A stretch of 64,000 nucleotides of DNA. Origin: Triops longicaudatus. Lineage: Eukaryota; Arthropoda; Branchiopoda; Notostraca; Triopsidae. The notes beneath the pieces were generated by a model that saw only the letters and a list, made by a program, of their open reading frames with translations, was not told the DNA's origin and searched no databases. The position numbers and the translations under genes were made by a program. The stretch is taken from NCBI GenBank assembly GCA_022885665.1, contig JAGQDJ010000024.1, positions 496,001 through 560,000 on the forward strand. The letters are read 5' to 3'. Positions 1-11,500 of the stretch are shown piece by piece; position 1 is the stretch's first letter, and each line of letters opens with the position of its first letter.

Positions 1-255
1 AAATGAATTGGTGATATGACCTGAACGGTTTTTAATTCTATGTGCCCGTAGCTTTGTGTGTACCGCCGTATTAAACCCGCAATAGATTATCTCGTAAAAT
101 GCAGGTTCTGTTTATGTTGGTGTATTTGACCAAGCAAATGATACCCGTAGGCTTAATGGCTACTTGTAGAACAGGGTAATGGGTCCGGAGAACCGAGAGC
201 TTTTTTTAACAAATTATGAGCCATTTGTACACGTTATAAAGTTGTTTTCGTGAAG
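1..255. other. Upstream of first visible PUS3 exon
   Basis: I see no convincing coding exon here. It presumably holds PUS3 intron or 5' sequence, because the frame entering at 256 has a stop just upstream at 251-253. Confidence 0.4.
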
Positions 256-1667
256 GTTTGCGAAAAGACACGTACTTCTGCACATTGCGTACTTCGGTTG
301 GGACTATCAAGGCTATGTTGTCCAGGAGCAGACACAACAAACAATCGAAGCTGAACTCTTTCACGCTCTCACGAAGACGTGCCTGGTTGACAAGCGCGAA
401 AATTCCAATTACCACCGGTGCGGTCGCACCGATAAAGGTGTTAGTGCATTTGGGCAGGTAAATCTACATTTTGCAATAAGAATGTAGGGGTCTAGTCTTG
501 TTTTCTTTTAAGGTCGTATCGATCGACTTGAGGTCCAGTCTTTCAGAAGGGGTTGGTGTATTTGTACCTAAAGGCCACTCCCTCTCGAAAGCTTCTTCGG
601 AAGAAATCCCGTACCTTCGCATACTAAACCGGGTTTTACCTCGTGAAATCCGCGCGATTGCTTGGTGTCCTGTGCCTCTCACGTTTAGTGCGCGATTTGA
701 CTGCATAAGAAGAACTTACAAGTACTTTTTCCCGTTAGGGGATCTAAATCTCGAGGTAGCTCTTACTGTCAATCCAGCTTGAGACTGTTTAAGCACATAA
801 ATCTTTTTATACTCCGTGCAGAGGATGCGAGAAGGGAGTCAGTTCCTACTCGGTGATCATGATTTTCGCAATTTTTGCAAAATGGACGTAGGTAATGGCG
901 TCGTCTCGTACCAAAGAAGCATCTCAGAGCTTAGCATACGGATAAAGCAGGAAGATAGTTTCAAACCTGGTTACAGTCTGTGTGAAATGACTGTAGTAGG
1001 TCGAGCGTTTCTCTGGCATCAAATTCGGTGTATTGTTGCTGTTCTGTTCCTTATTGGACAAGGTAAAGAAGAACCGGAGGTCGTGCGACAATTACTCGAC
1101 GTGGAAACAAAATCTAGGTGATAATCCTTCGAAATAATGGCAAAGAATTTTAACATTATTTTTTAATATTATAGAAAACCGCAGTATTCGTTAGCTTCTG
1201 AACTGCCGTTAAATTTATTCGAATGTGAGTACGGAGACGTGGACTGGCAATATGACATCGAGTCTTTACGCTACGTCATAGGGCAAATGCAAGAAATGTG
1301 GACAGAACATTCAGTCAAGTAGATTTTAGATTACTTTAAAATCCACGCATTGAAAGTGAATATTGCGTTATTTCAAGAGCATCAATGATCAAAGAAGCGC
1401 TTGATCGAGTAGAAGGTTTACCCGTACTTGAGAATGAAACGGTTCACAAGCAGAGCCAATGCTTGGTACAAGGCGTCCAAACTAAAGTGTATCAACCTTT
1501 AATGCAACGTCCAAGTTGTGGTCAGTATTTCTATAAAGAATTTAAAACGTGAAACTCAAGTGATTTGAATGAGTGTAGATACTTTGGAAGAGCGCATAGA
1601 ACATTACGTCAAAAGACGACGGATTGCATTGGATGTAGAACAACGTGAAGTGAAGGACGGTGAATGA
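256..1667 (+). CDS. PUS3: tRNA pseudouridine synthase 3 (PUS3/DEG1 family), 5' end not found
   Basis: Predicted to convert uridine to pseudouridine at positions 38/39 of the tRNA anticodon arm. Exons read as 256-457, 513-755, 822-1117, 1175-1318, 1378-1524 and 1574-1667 (TGA), with consistent phases; the fifth donor is the least certain. The first exon gives IAYFGWDYQG-like sequence and the TruA catalytic block CGRTDKGVSAFGQ, whose Asp is the nucleophile. Later exons give the PUS3-specific stretches ILNRVLPREIRAIAW, FSARFDC, RTYKYFFP and HDFRNFCKMDVGNGV, and the C-terminal LEERIEHYVKRRR. The N-terminal residues before the HVLLHIAYFGW segment are missing. An acceptor-like AG precedes position 256, so the first exon lies in 1-200 or outside the window. 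Family assignment is secure; the start is not. Confidence 0.9.
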
Positions 1668-1689
1668 AAATCTGTTAATTCTTGGTCAT

Positions 1690-1695
1690 AATAAA
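1690..1695 (+). terminator. Candidate poly(A) signal of PUS3
   Basis: AATAAA 23 bases after the PUS3 stop codon, on the same strand and followed by T-rich sequence. Confidence 0.55.
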
Positions 1696-2608
1696 AATCT
1701 CTGCACTCTTTACTTCGTTTCTTTTTTGTAAAAAAATATTTGAGTTGACTTCCCTATTTGGCTCTTACTAGAGACGTTCTTAAAATGCAACGTTGTAGGT
1801 TTCATTGTTAAGTGTTTTTTGAGACTAAAATAACTTTTTCAGATAACTTTTTAATAGATAAAAATAGCGATATAAAAGATCAACGGAAGGCTAAAAATAA
1901 ATTACGCCTTTTAAACAATGGAAAGTTCGCATCGTTAGATTTGCGTAAGTGCAAATTGTCTTTGCCGCGTCAGCGTCACATGATTACAGTATGACATGTT
2001 CTTTCATTCAGAATTTTTATCTATTGTGGTTTACTATTAATAAAGTCTTTAGACATACCGAATTACGTAACAGTGAAATCAAGCACACTGTCGGATGCGT
2101 TACTATTAAAGAAAGCTGTAGAAATTTTAGGAATGTAGATTCTTTCGTTGCTTTTTTTTCAGAATCGACAAGAAAATAAGTTACTTAACCTTGAAATTTT
2201 GCGATGTTTCTTAGAGACGCAATGGTTTGGTGACTGCGTGTGAATATATCGTTATTTTTAAGTTTCGTACAGTATCGGGGATTGTTTTTGGAGCAATAAA
2301 AATAGTTTCTCAGATAGATTGGAACATTGTACGATATAATGCTAAACAGAAAGAACAGGATTTACGTGTAAGTTTGATTTAATTCAACTGAAAAGATTTT
2401 TAGGTGTGACCTTTATTCGGAGCTGAAAGAAAATTATTCCTTCTAATTAGTTTTAAAAAGGATTAAAACTACCGATTTTTTTCCTATTTAAGCAGTAATT
2501 GTATTGTGATTCAATGCCAAATTAAGCGCACCGGTAAACCTTTCTCTTTTTTTTACAGAGTTGTAATAGGGGCTTTGTTTCTTTGGAACGGTTTCGCAGG
2601 CGTCTTCT
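1696..2608. other. Convergent intergenic gap between PUS3 and GILT
   Basis: AT-rich sequence with only short open frames that match nothing I recognise. It holds the 3' ends of both flanking genes. Confidence 0.6.
2412..2417 (-). terminator. Candidate poly(A) signal of the GILT gene
   Basis: TTTATT on the plus strand reads AATAAA on the minus strand, about 190 bases beyond the GILT stop. Confidence 0.4.
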
Positions 2609-3810
2609 TTAACCTTTGCGAAAAGTAAAGCAGGTAGCAGGCTTATCGCCAATGATATTGTTACAGGCTGTAGTTTTGAAGTCGAGTTGGGCATTCCATT
2701 CGTTTTGCTCATCGTAAACTCCATTGAAAATAATCCAGGGAATAAATGTGACTTTAGGTTTGAGACCCAACGTTTCCACGCCATGGTCGTGCAATAGCTG
2801 CTGACCTTCCAAACTATCTTGGCATTGTTTGATGGGCGTAAAATCCAAGCCCGCTTGTGCAGCACACTTTCAACAACAAAAAAGGTTATCAAAGTGAATT
2901 ACACCACATCATTATAGCGTGTTGCTTTACTTGCTGGCCTGCGCCTGGGTTTAGCATCAAACAAGAAGTGTAGGCAACAGCGTTGGTAGGATTGTTGCTG
3001 TATTTAATGCCACAAGCGTGGAGAATATTCCCGGCACATTCTTCAGGCCCATGTTGACATTCAAAAGCCCATCCGCCTTCGTTTGTGGCCGTAAACTGCA
3101 AATGTAGCACATTTCCGGGTCATTAGGTAGTCTACAAGCTTGTCACGATTTTTGTTGTACTAACTTACCGATGCTTTGCCGAAAGGGATAAGTCTGAGGT
3201 TAATACTGCTGCCGAGGTCTGCCCAGTTTGCAGCCAGTTGGTTCACCAGAAAGTTACGGCTGTCCGGACAAAGGCTCTCGTAGTAAACATCCACCTTAAC
3301 ACTGCCTGCAGCCTGTTAAGTTACACCATATTTTTCAAGTTAATTTCCGTTCTTCAGAATCACTCACTGCCTTTTAAAAACGTACAACATTAAGTAGTAC
3401 TTGTAACCTTAATTATTACACGACTTAAACGCAAACAGTTCACACTCGTTTTATTTTAGAATATTCCCCACATTCACATGCTACGTAAAAGCGGGGTACA
3501 TGTAAATGTACTGTGTTGCACCCTCTTTTTTCCTTACATACGCCCGCTTTCATTGTTAGGAATGTCACATTACGGCTAGGGTTTCCTGTAGTTCATTCGT
3601 GCGCAAAGTGAGATCCTGAAATACTTTCTAATTTTGGCTATAGAGCGTAAATTGTGATATTAAATAAATGTTCTGGATGTCTGATTTAAGTTAAAGGTGA
3701 TATTTTTGGGAATTAGGAGGGAAAATTGAGCTTACCGTTCCTTTAACTATTTTAACGGACGCTGCGCTGGCTGCAGCAACAATTAGAGTTAGCACACACA
3801 GAGTTTTCAT
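2609..3810 (-). CDS. GILT-type lysosomal thiol reductase
   Basis: Gamma-interferon-inducible lysosomal thiol reductase family, enzymes that reduce protein disulfides in the endo-lysosome. Four phase-0 exons on the minus strand, 3736-3810, 3169-3312, 2931-3095 and 2609-2866, give 213 residues, normal for the family. Residues 1-17 (MKTLCVLTLIVAAASA) form a signal peptide. The active-site region is YYESLCPDSR, with Cys40-Pro-Asp-Ser43. The GILT signature, C-Q-H-G-x2-E-C-x2-N-x4-C, is intact at residues 86-101. A later segment, KPKVTFIPWIIFNG, matches the conserved substrate-domain region. The second active-site residue is Ser, not Cys, as in many invertebrate members. The gene lies between the convergent PUS3 and the same-strand TCF25. 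In arthropods such enzymes are often linked to immunity, but nothing in this sequence tests that. Confidence 0.92.
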
Positions 3811-4398
3811 TGTTATCACGGGGGAAGAGTCAGTGTTCTCTAGCCACGGTCTGATTTATGACTGACAAGGTGAGCGTGTTGGTAGAAAGGCTCTTGGTTC
3901 TTCGTAGGTGCAATAGCTGCTTCTGCCTTGAAATCCGAGCGTTTTCCTTAAAAAGCTAACACCTACGGCGTGGGAAATGGCCTTGTACACGACAAAACGC
4001 GATCGACAGGTTTTTCCGGGACAGGGTCCCATGGAAATTGAGATAAAATAACATCTGTTTGTGTTCCCTGTTCAGGCAGAGTGAATAACAATACTTTTCT
4101 GTAAAACAGTGCAATCTGAGCGAATGCTAGGAAAAGTAGGTTATGTAATAAAAGGGAGAATTTCATCACTTTCTAAATTTTGCATGGCGCCAGTTTCAAA
4201 CTTGAAGAATATTACTTGTTGCACAGTCAAGGCAATCTGTGCGTCCAAGGATAGGGCGTGCCGATGATAATGATCTCTTAAGACAATGATTTTTGGCATT
4301 CTTTTTTATTGTACCACGCTTAACCTCCCCTGTCAAAAGGATTACAAAGCAAATTTGAGGGACAATTTTCTTCTTGGCCTTCTTGGAAATTTAGGTTT
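3811..4398. other. Intergenic spacer: GILT upstream region and TCF25 3' end
   Basis: No coding sequence seen. It must hold the GILT promoter and the TCF25 3' UTR. Confidence 0.6.
4305..4310 (-). terminator. Candidate poly(A) signal of TCF25
   Basis: Minus-strand AATAAA about 90 bases past the TCF25 stop codon. Confidence 0.5.
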
Positions 4399-7300
4399 TC
4401 AGTCTTCACTGTCGTCCGAATCCGCTTCGTCGCTAGCTTGTACTTCCGCTAAATGCACGTGGCCCAATAAATCTCTCAAAGAGTCCACCAAGGAAGTTAC
4501 ACTTCGACGCAAATCCATGCCAGCGTTTTGCTGCTCGTCTTGCTCCTCCTGGCCTCCTTCCGCTGCTGCTAAATGCCCCTGAGCTCCCGCTGCACCAGCA
4601 GCGCCTCTGTAAACAGTTTTTTAAAAAACGATGATCGAACCCAGCCGGTTTAGAGTGAAAAAGGAAAACAGAACACGTCGCTTTTTACCTCGGCTCAACG
4701 ACGTTGTAACCCGGCATTAGGGAACGCAAGAAAACGGAGAGTAAACTGCCGTCATTTCCTTGCGTCGTAGATGCAGTTCTCGTTACACTGTAGCTGTTTA
4801 TGCTATCAGCGGGTGGTAAAGGATCAAACGTCATTAACGGGCCTTCTGCTAGATTCTACTGAACCCCAGGCAAAAACATTCGAGTCAAATAAGGAAAATA
4901 CGAAAAAGATAGATAATGTTTTAACTACCGGTGGCAGCGTCGCGGTCGCGTCTTTGATTTCAGACATAACTATGTGGCGGTAAATGTTGCGGGGCATGCC
5001 TTGATAGCGTTTTTTGCGCTTTTCTTCGCAATCTCCGACGTGTGGATCCTTGGCGTCGACCCGTTCTAGTACACGGTGAGCGTTCTGCTCTAACCAAGGC
5101 AGTAAATCTGGTTCTTTCCAAACGTGGTAGCTCCTTCCCACGTATAACTGGATTAATTGCTCCAACGCTGGTGTTTGCCTTCAAAAGATAATAGTCATTA
5201 ATAACTATAACACATAAATTCACATTTTCAAACTAAACGCAAGTAATTCTCCCATATTCCCCGATAATGTGTTTAACTTACGTTGACCTGGCTTTAACGC
5301 CAAAAAATTCATGTTTCGCTACACGGGGATCAGCTTGGATGGAACATTTATCCAGCAGTGGTTGTAAAACACCAGGGAACATGATCAGTGCTTCTTGTAG
5401 GTAATGATTAGCCTTGTCGAGGTCGCTTGGATCATTCTCAGAGCGGTGTTTGCCAAAATAGGCAGCTGCAATGGAGTACGCCATGTTGGGTAACTGGGAA
5501 AAGTTTTTGATACTCTCAAACTCATGGTAAAAACGGATCAGCCAGTCATGTTCCTGCGCTCGTAACGCATAGAAATCGATCATGAGCAGCACAGCTAAAG
5601 GATCTGCATTAGGATCTAAGTTATAGAGCAGTTTGCAAAATTCCAGAGCGGTTCGATAGCATCCTTTCTGGCCAACGTACACCAAGTGCTTAAATATGGC
5701 TAAAAACAGGGCCCTGGGAAAGACACCAAACGGCGAGCATACAGTGCAAAGGGAACAGTTGATAAAATAATGTACCTGTTTTCCTGTCGGCGGTACTCTA
5801 AACGACAACTGCCTTGTGCTATGTTGAAAGAAGGATGGAAAGCCAGTTCTAGACAATATAAAGCTCTTTCAATCAGCTCCGTGGCCGTTTGCATATCTTC
5901 ACCCATGCGACAGATATCGGACAGTTGGAGCAGGGAATCAATATGATGGGGATATGCGTTGACCACAGCCTAAAAACGATCAACACTTGTGAGTAACGTG
6001 ACAACACCCACTCCAATAAGAGAAAAATACGGCAATGTTTTCGGGATTCAATGATTCAACCGCTTGTAGAAATTGCATTTGAATTTTTTGGTAGTCCTTG
6101 CTATGTTCGTAAGCGAATACCACAGTCTTGCCATTGCTTTCCAGGAGATTCATTGTCAAACCCCCCGTAACTTTCCCTAATTGAGCCCAGTGTGGACTCG
6201 GCGTGACTAGCCACGTGGACTTCATCGGTAGTCGTCCACGACCTTTCTTTCTGTGAACGTGATATAGAAAAATAAAGTAGATTGAATGCAGTGGTGGTTT
6301 ATAGTTTACCGCAACTCCGCTTGTACTACTTTGGAACCGAAAATCTTCTTGAGTTCATTTTCTGGGCACAAGTGTTTGCGCTCGATGGTGCAAAGGTCTC
6401 TAATGTTCGCAGTAGCTCTGGAACTCAACCCAAGCTCATTCCGGTTGGGTAATTCACCCAACAAGGCATTAACTTCACGAACGCTTTTCTCGACTTCGTC
6501 CAACTTGTGATGTTAAAAATAGGAAACAATAATTAATACCCAATAATCCAGTCAAAAGTTATTGCGTGGCAAAAATGTAATAAATAAAAAAAGTGTTAGT
6601 AATAATAAAAAAGATAAGAAATATGTTAAATAAAATTATCAAATAACGAATCAATGGAAAGTTACATATTTCAAAATAAGACACTAATAAACAATGTGGA
6701 AAAATACAAACAAATATGACTACGTGGTGATCATTAAGACAATTACTTCATTATTTGGAGCGGAGGTTTGATCTCCTTTCGTCTCTGCGGGTTTCTTTTT
6801 CTTTTTATTCTTCTTCCTTTTGGGTTTCACTCCTGACGTTTGGTTCGCGACATCGCTGTCAGTGATTAGCCCGGCATGACTCGTGCTGTCTTTACAAGCA
6901 TCGGCTTTTTCTTCTGGGACAGGACTTGCGTTCGAGTCCGAGTCTTCTTGCTCATTCAGCTGCAAGATACAATTAAACACGTACAGGTTACCAGCACGTC
7001 GGTGTCGTCTAGGTCTCCCCTTTTTTGGTACATTTCAATTATACGCCTATCACTTTTTTGTATGCACCAAGGTAAAGAACGACAACCTACCAATAGGAAA
7101 TGTAACGACTTAGCTTAATTACCTTAGAATATATAAAAAGATATAAAGACTATATATATTTAATCTTTCGAATTTTTACTGTCATTTATAAACTGGATTT
7201 TTCTGATCCGCGATTATGGGTAATGGCCGAAAACCACTGAGAAGCATAGCGAAACATAGAAAACAATACAGCCGCTTCCGTAAAAGGGGCATTTACAAGG

Positions 7301-7837
7301 GTTTCCGCCTACCCGAGAGCAATTAATTGATACTGTAAATATATAAACGGTACATATATTATATACCGTTTTTTTCTTATGTCATTATTCACACCTACGG
7401 CAGGACTTTGTTTTGTATTACAAATGCAACAACCCAGTGAATGCACTACTGAACAAAGTCCATAAAAAAGTGATACGATACCATGCAAAAGTGGTACATC
7501 AAGCGTACCACATTTTCATGAACGCTTTTACAACTCTACTATTTGATGAAAGATCTCTTGCGTAACAAATTTCGTGCACTGAACCAGGTTTCCTGTAGGC
7601 GTACTTTTTAAAATTGGTGACAAGCTGCACAAGAACATAAATTGCCGGGCGGGTTTAATTGAAAAGTACACCCTATGGTTTTGTTACCAGTGCGAAGGGG
7701 TTTATAGCAGGCTTCTTCTTCGATGAAGGTTTAGCTACAGCAAGAACAGGGTCTTCTTCTGATTCCGAGCTGTGGTTCTGTTTGAGTGAGTCCAGCACAT
7801 TCGAGCCGTGAATTTTTCGAAGTGCTCTGTTCGACAT
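4399..7837 (-). CDS. TCF25: TCF25 / RQC1 homologue, ribosome quality control factor
   Basis: Homologue of transcription factor 25 (NULP1) and yeast Rqc1. In the family it works on the 60S ribosome quality-control complex with the Listerin ligase; nuclear roles are also described. Nine minus-strand exons: 7688-7837, 6747-6959, 6310-6503, 6031-6250, 5776-5969, 5282-5713, 4929-5178, 4689-4855 and 4399-4606. All phases agree and the product is 675 residues, essentially the human length. The N terminus MSNRALRKIHG matches the family start, followed by acidic and Lys-rich stretches (KPKRKKNKKKKKP). Core blocks are PHHIDSLLQLSDICRM, ERALYCLELAFHP, CRLEYRRQENR, ALIMFPGVLQPLLDKCSI and LYVGRSYHVWKEPDLLPWL. 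The C terminus is acidic, ending EADSDDSED. The first intron (728 bp) is much longer than the rest. Confidence 0.95.
6960..7687. other. First intron of TCF25
   Basis: A 728-base intron in a gene whose others are mostly 60-105 bases (one of 243). It is mostly AT-rich and contains one short basic ORF on the opposite strand (7216-7326), listed separately. Confidence 0.7.
7216..7326 (+). CDS. Small basic ORF (36 residues), antisense in TCF25 intron 1
   Basis: An ATG-initiated frame encodes a 36-residue product rich in Arg and Lys, starting MGNGRKPLRSIAKHRKQYSR, and stops at TAA. An AT-rich palindromic stretch follows (about 7335-7375). I recognise no family. It may be a genuine micropeptide, an exon of something unseen, or chance. 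Only its compact ATG-to-stop structure and strong charge bias favour it. Confidence 0.2.
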   Translation: MGNGRKPLRSIAKHRKQYSRFRKRGIYKGFRLPESN

Positions 7838-8560
7838 ACTGGATCCTTGATTCTGCTGATTTACTCCAACCTTGTGACAGTTATTTCTGATAACAAATTA
7901 ATATTTTAGATTAAATCTATTTAAGTTTGCAAAATTTTAAGTTTCAGGCGGTAGATGTGTAGTATTTCATACGTTGCGTCAAAACTAAACAGTGCAGGTT
8001 GTTTACAAATTGTCACAATTTTCATCACGATCGAGGATTGCTGAACTCGTGCTGCTCTCTCCCGGCAGCTAGCAAGCGCTCGATGAAGAGCGGAGGTCCG
8101 CAAATTGCCTGCGCTAGAGGGGGAAATGTCGTATGGAACCTTGTGAGGGCGACAGCTAGTAAAATAAATACAAGCCACATTTCCTGAACATTATGGATAC
8201 GGACAGCTTTAACGATCATAGTAGAAGCGTAAAATGACAAAAAAACTGACATTTTGAGCGGGCTAAAGCGAGAAATGCTCTAAAATCAAAGTGGGCGAAT
8301 TTGACGCGGCACGGTTAACGTTCCTACGCAGGGCTTGGCGTGGGTTTAGGCTTCCTCTACTAGCCCCTCTACACTAGAGTTGTTCAGCTTTGCCTGAAGG
8401 CCGAAAGAGACGCCGCGTGTTTTAGTTCAACATGGCGGCGATGGCTTTGTTGCTGCTGCACAGGTTCTACTTTGAACAACCAACATTGTAATAGTGGTGC
8501 AGTGCCTTGTACATATCACCCCTTCGTTTGACTTTGTATAGTGTATTAGTGCTTTCTGAG
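7838..8560. promoter_or_regulatory. Presumed TCF25 promoter, possibly bidirectional with PPP4R1
   Basis: This is the sequence immediately upstream of the TCF25 start codon, with plus-strand PPP4R1 being the next gene on the other side. It contains a patch AACATGGCGGCGATGG at 8429-8444, resembling the CCAT/GGCGGC context of YY1/Pho-type sites and start regions. The inference rests on position and this motif only. Confidence 0.3.
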
Positions 8561-11500
8561 TAACACTTACGTTCCATAAAATGTTGCAAGACGAGGAGGA
8601 CCTAAGCTTGCATTCAGGTAAACATTAAAAACCGATACGCTGCTCCAAAGACTCCTTGGGCCAGCCCTAGTCTTGGCATTTTGGCGCTTGGAGTACGAGC
8701 ACAGACGATGTGCGTCTTGGCCCTTGAGGGCCATGTACGGTAAAAAGCGGCGAAAGTGTCCATTTTCATAAATGTGAGATGTCATTCCAGGCTTAGCAGG
8801 GCTCGAAACGCTCGGGTTGATCGTCTCTTCTTTCTCTAAAACTTTGGACTAGGTCATGAACTTGTCCGACCTTACGTTAATGAGCTGTGTAATTATTTTC
8901 GGAAGCAATGGACACAAGTCTGTTTCGACTACTTGTCTAAAAAGCGTTTTGAAAACGGTTCATTAAGTGTGCAAGATAAGCTTGGTCTGTTATCCAATTA
9001 GCCGGGACTTTTTGAGCGGGGATATAGGACAGGAAATAAGGCTTAACTCCAAGGACTTTTTCCCCCTTTACAGAACGTAATATAAACAATACTGTGTGCG
9101 AATTACAAGAGTTGAACTTGTTTGCAAAGATGGAACGTGTTTCGCGCTTTTTTTGAGATCGCTGCTTCAACTTTGGCGGGATCGCGGCTCCGATTTAAGC
9201 CTAGGCTTTCCAAAACCCCTCAGGGAGGGGGAATAGTTCACCCATAGCGGGAAGCATACGGTTGAGAAAAGCTAGAAATGGGTGCAGGAGGAGGGAGGGG
9301 AGGAAAGTTTGGGACCGCAGAGTTTCATTGATGGAACCGAAAAGTGGATACACGTACGTGGAAATGTTAAGTGACACAAGACCCCATCCTAGCATTTAAA
9401 CTACAGCATTTTACCATCTTCAACCAAGAATGTGTACCTTTTGAAAAAGTCCCAAATTGGTGAGGCTGAGAAGGTAGGCTCGTTGACCTGTAGAGCCATT
9501 TTCACGGAGGCATAACTGAAAAAAATCGGAGGTTAGAAAGGCGGGCTTTTGCAAAGGAAAGTTTGTTCTCTTCCCTTTTACCTTTTTAAGCCTGTTTCCT
9601 TTTCGTTCTTGTTCTGTTCCATGTGTTAACATGTTGGGCCTCACAGGAGCAGCTTCTTCTTCCATCATCTTTTCCTTCTTCTCTTCTTCTGCATCATTTG
9701 CTGGCGTTCTGGCTTAGGGTTTTTATTTAATGGAAACTGCATGGGAAACACTGTTCCTTCCTAAGAACGTCCCATGCAGCCTCCATCTCATTTTCGTCCT
9801 TTTTTTTCTGCTTCGTCATTCTTATATGTGCTGCTGCCTTCCACTAGTCCGCCTTTGTAGGAGAAAACCAGGAGGTAAAAGAGGGAAGCTCTCGTCGTCA
9901 CATAACTTGATTCACGAGGCAGAATTCCAGGCCTGCAAAGCATCACTTCCAATGCCTGGCCCATTAATTACTTCTCCAACCCAATCAAGGGCGCCCAGCG
10001 TCATTTCTTTTTTAAAACTCGGCTACGACAGAAAGAAGAAGACGAAGGGAGGCGGAGGGGGGCAGATAGAGGCCCAGAAAAGGAAATACTTTCGAGTCGG
10101 TTTTCTTCTTTTTCGCTGACGATGAAAGGCAGAAAATGTCCTGCAGAGTTACGTGGCACTAGCTTCGTTTGTCAAGTATCGCCTTGTCTATGCCCCATCC
10201 GCTTTCCCCTGTTTGCCTTCAGAAATTCTCCCGATCTAACGAGTACTGAAAACTGGCAGAATCTCTAATTCAACTTCAATAGAAGTTTCCAATACACATA
10301 AACGAATTCAATGAAACCTTGCTTTGTGATGTGTTTGATCATGCGAAAAGTTTAGCTGTAGATTTCCAGAGCTGAATTACTTGTATTACGCAACAATGAA
10401 TTCAATAGCATGAACACACCAGTTGCGACTACATTGAAAACCCGGGGATGGGGGCGTGGAAATTACATTTTGGGCACCATAGCATTCGTAATGTATTAGT
10501 GCCAAATACTTAACGATGAAATTTGCAAGCTTTTACCGCTTTCATTGCATTGTACAATAAAGGCGCCTTCCACTTGATTCAGAAATCAAAGCGCTATTTC
10601 CATAGTTATGTTATTGTGCCAAGACAAAAGTGTTTAGAATAAGTTCTTGTGCGGCTTCGTTGCATTACCTGGTACGGCTAAGGGGGCATTGTAATTTCTA
10701 CCATAATGTCAAAGCTTTTGCGAAAGGTTAGTTTTGATTGAACAAGATATTGTCAAATTTAGTTCCCTCTGCCGACGTTTTGTAGACGAAGAAAGCTTAT
10801 AATATACTAAAATATAGAACAGGAAATATTTGAGTATTAGTAGTGCATCTTCAGTTTTTGAGTACAATTTGAGTTCACGAATATTAAACAGGTCGTGCAT
10901 CCATCTTATATATCCATCTATAATATCCATCTTGCTTATCGATGCTGTTAAAAGATTTACGCACGTCAGTCTTTACCTCCTGTTTGAGTAGTTCACAAAG
11001 TGACCAAATTCAAAAATTAACAAGTCGTAAGTAAAATCCTGTTCCAATCGTAAGAAGAACCTTGTATTTCACGTCAGAAACTGATTAATAAACCGAAACC
11101 ATCTTTAGTCGAAAACACTTGATACCATGGAGCCGCATTTCGTAATCGCCCCTTAAAATAATGAGAGTGAAACGGATTTTTCCAAAGTTTTTCCTAACTG
11201 ATAAGATAAAGACTTTCGTCGCTACGAAAACTGACAGGCTGGCAGGTTTGGAATTGCTATAAAATGTCTGCATGACACTCGGCTAGTTCGTAATAGAAAC
11301 ACAGCGTCATTTTTAGCTTTCTTCCCTGGCCAGTGCATTTTCGAAAGAAAATTCGAGGCGACCTTGAAAGTAAAAGGCGTAGCAAGTCTCAGAATGAAGC
11401 TTTCTGTTGAAATAATTTCTTTCATTCTTGGGTCCCTCTTTATCTTGCCTAACCTCTAGACCCATTAACGCGGACCCCACGGTCGTCTTATTAGTTCGTC

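Noticed and set aside
6963..7090. An alternative TCF25 5' exon reading GDLDDTDVL before the 6959 acceptor
   Set aside because: The exon at 7688-7837 begins MSNRALRKIHG, the family N terminus, joins in phase and gives the expected total length.
8432..8491. Short ORF at ATGGCGGCGATGG as a possible PPP4R1 first coding exon
   Set aside because: No donor in this frame gives the phase needed by the 15549 exon. Kept only as a possible promoter/start-region motif.
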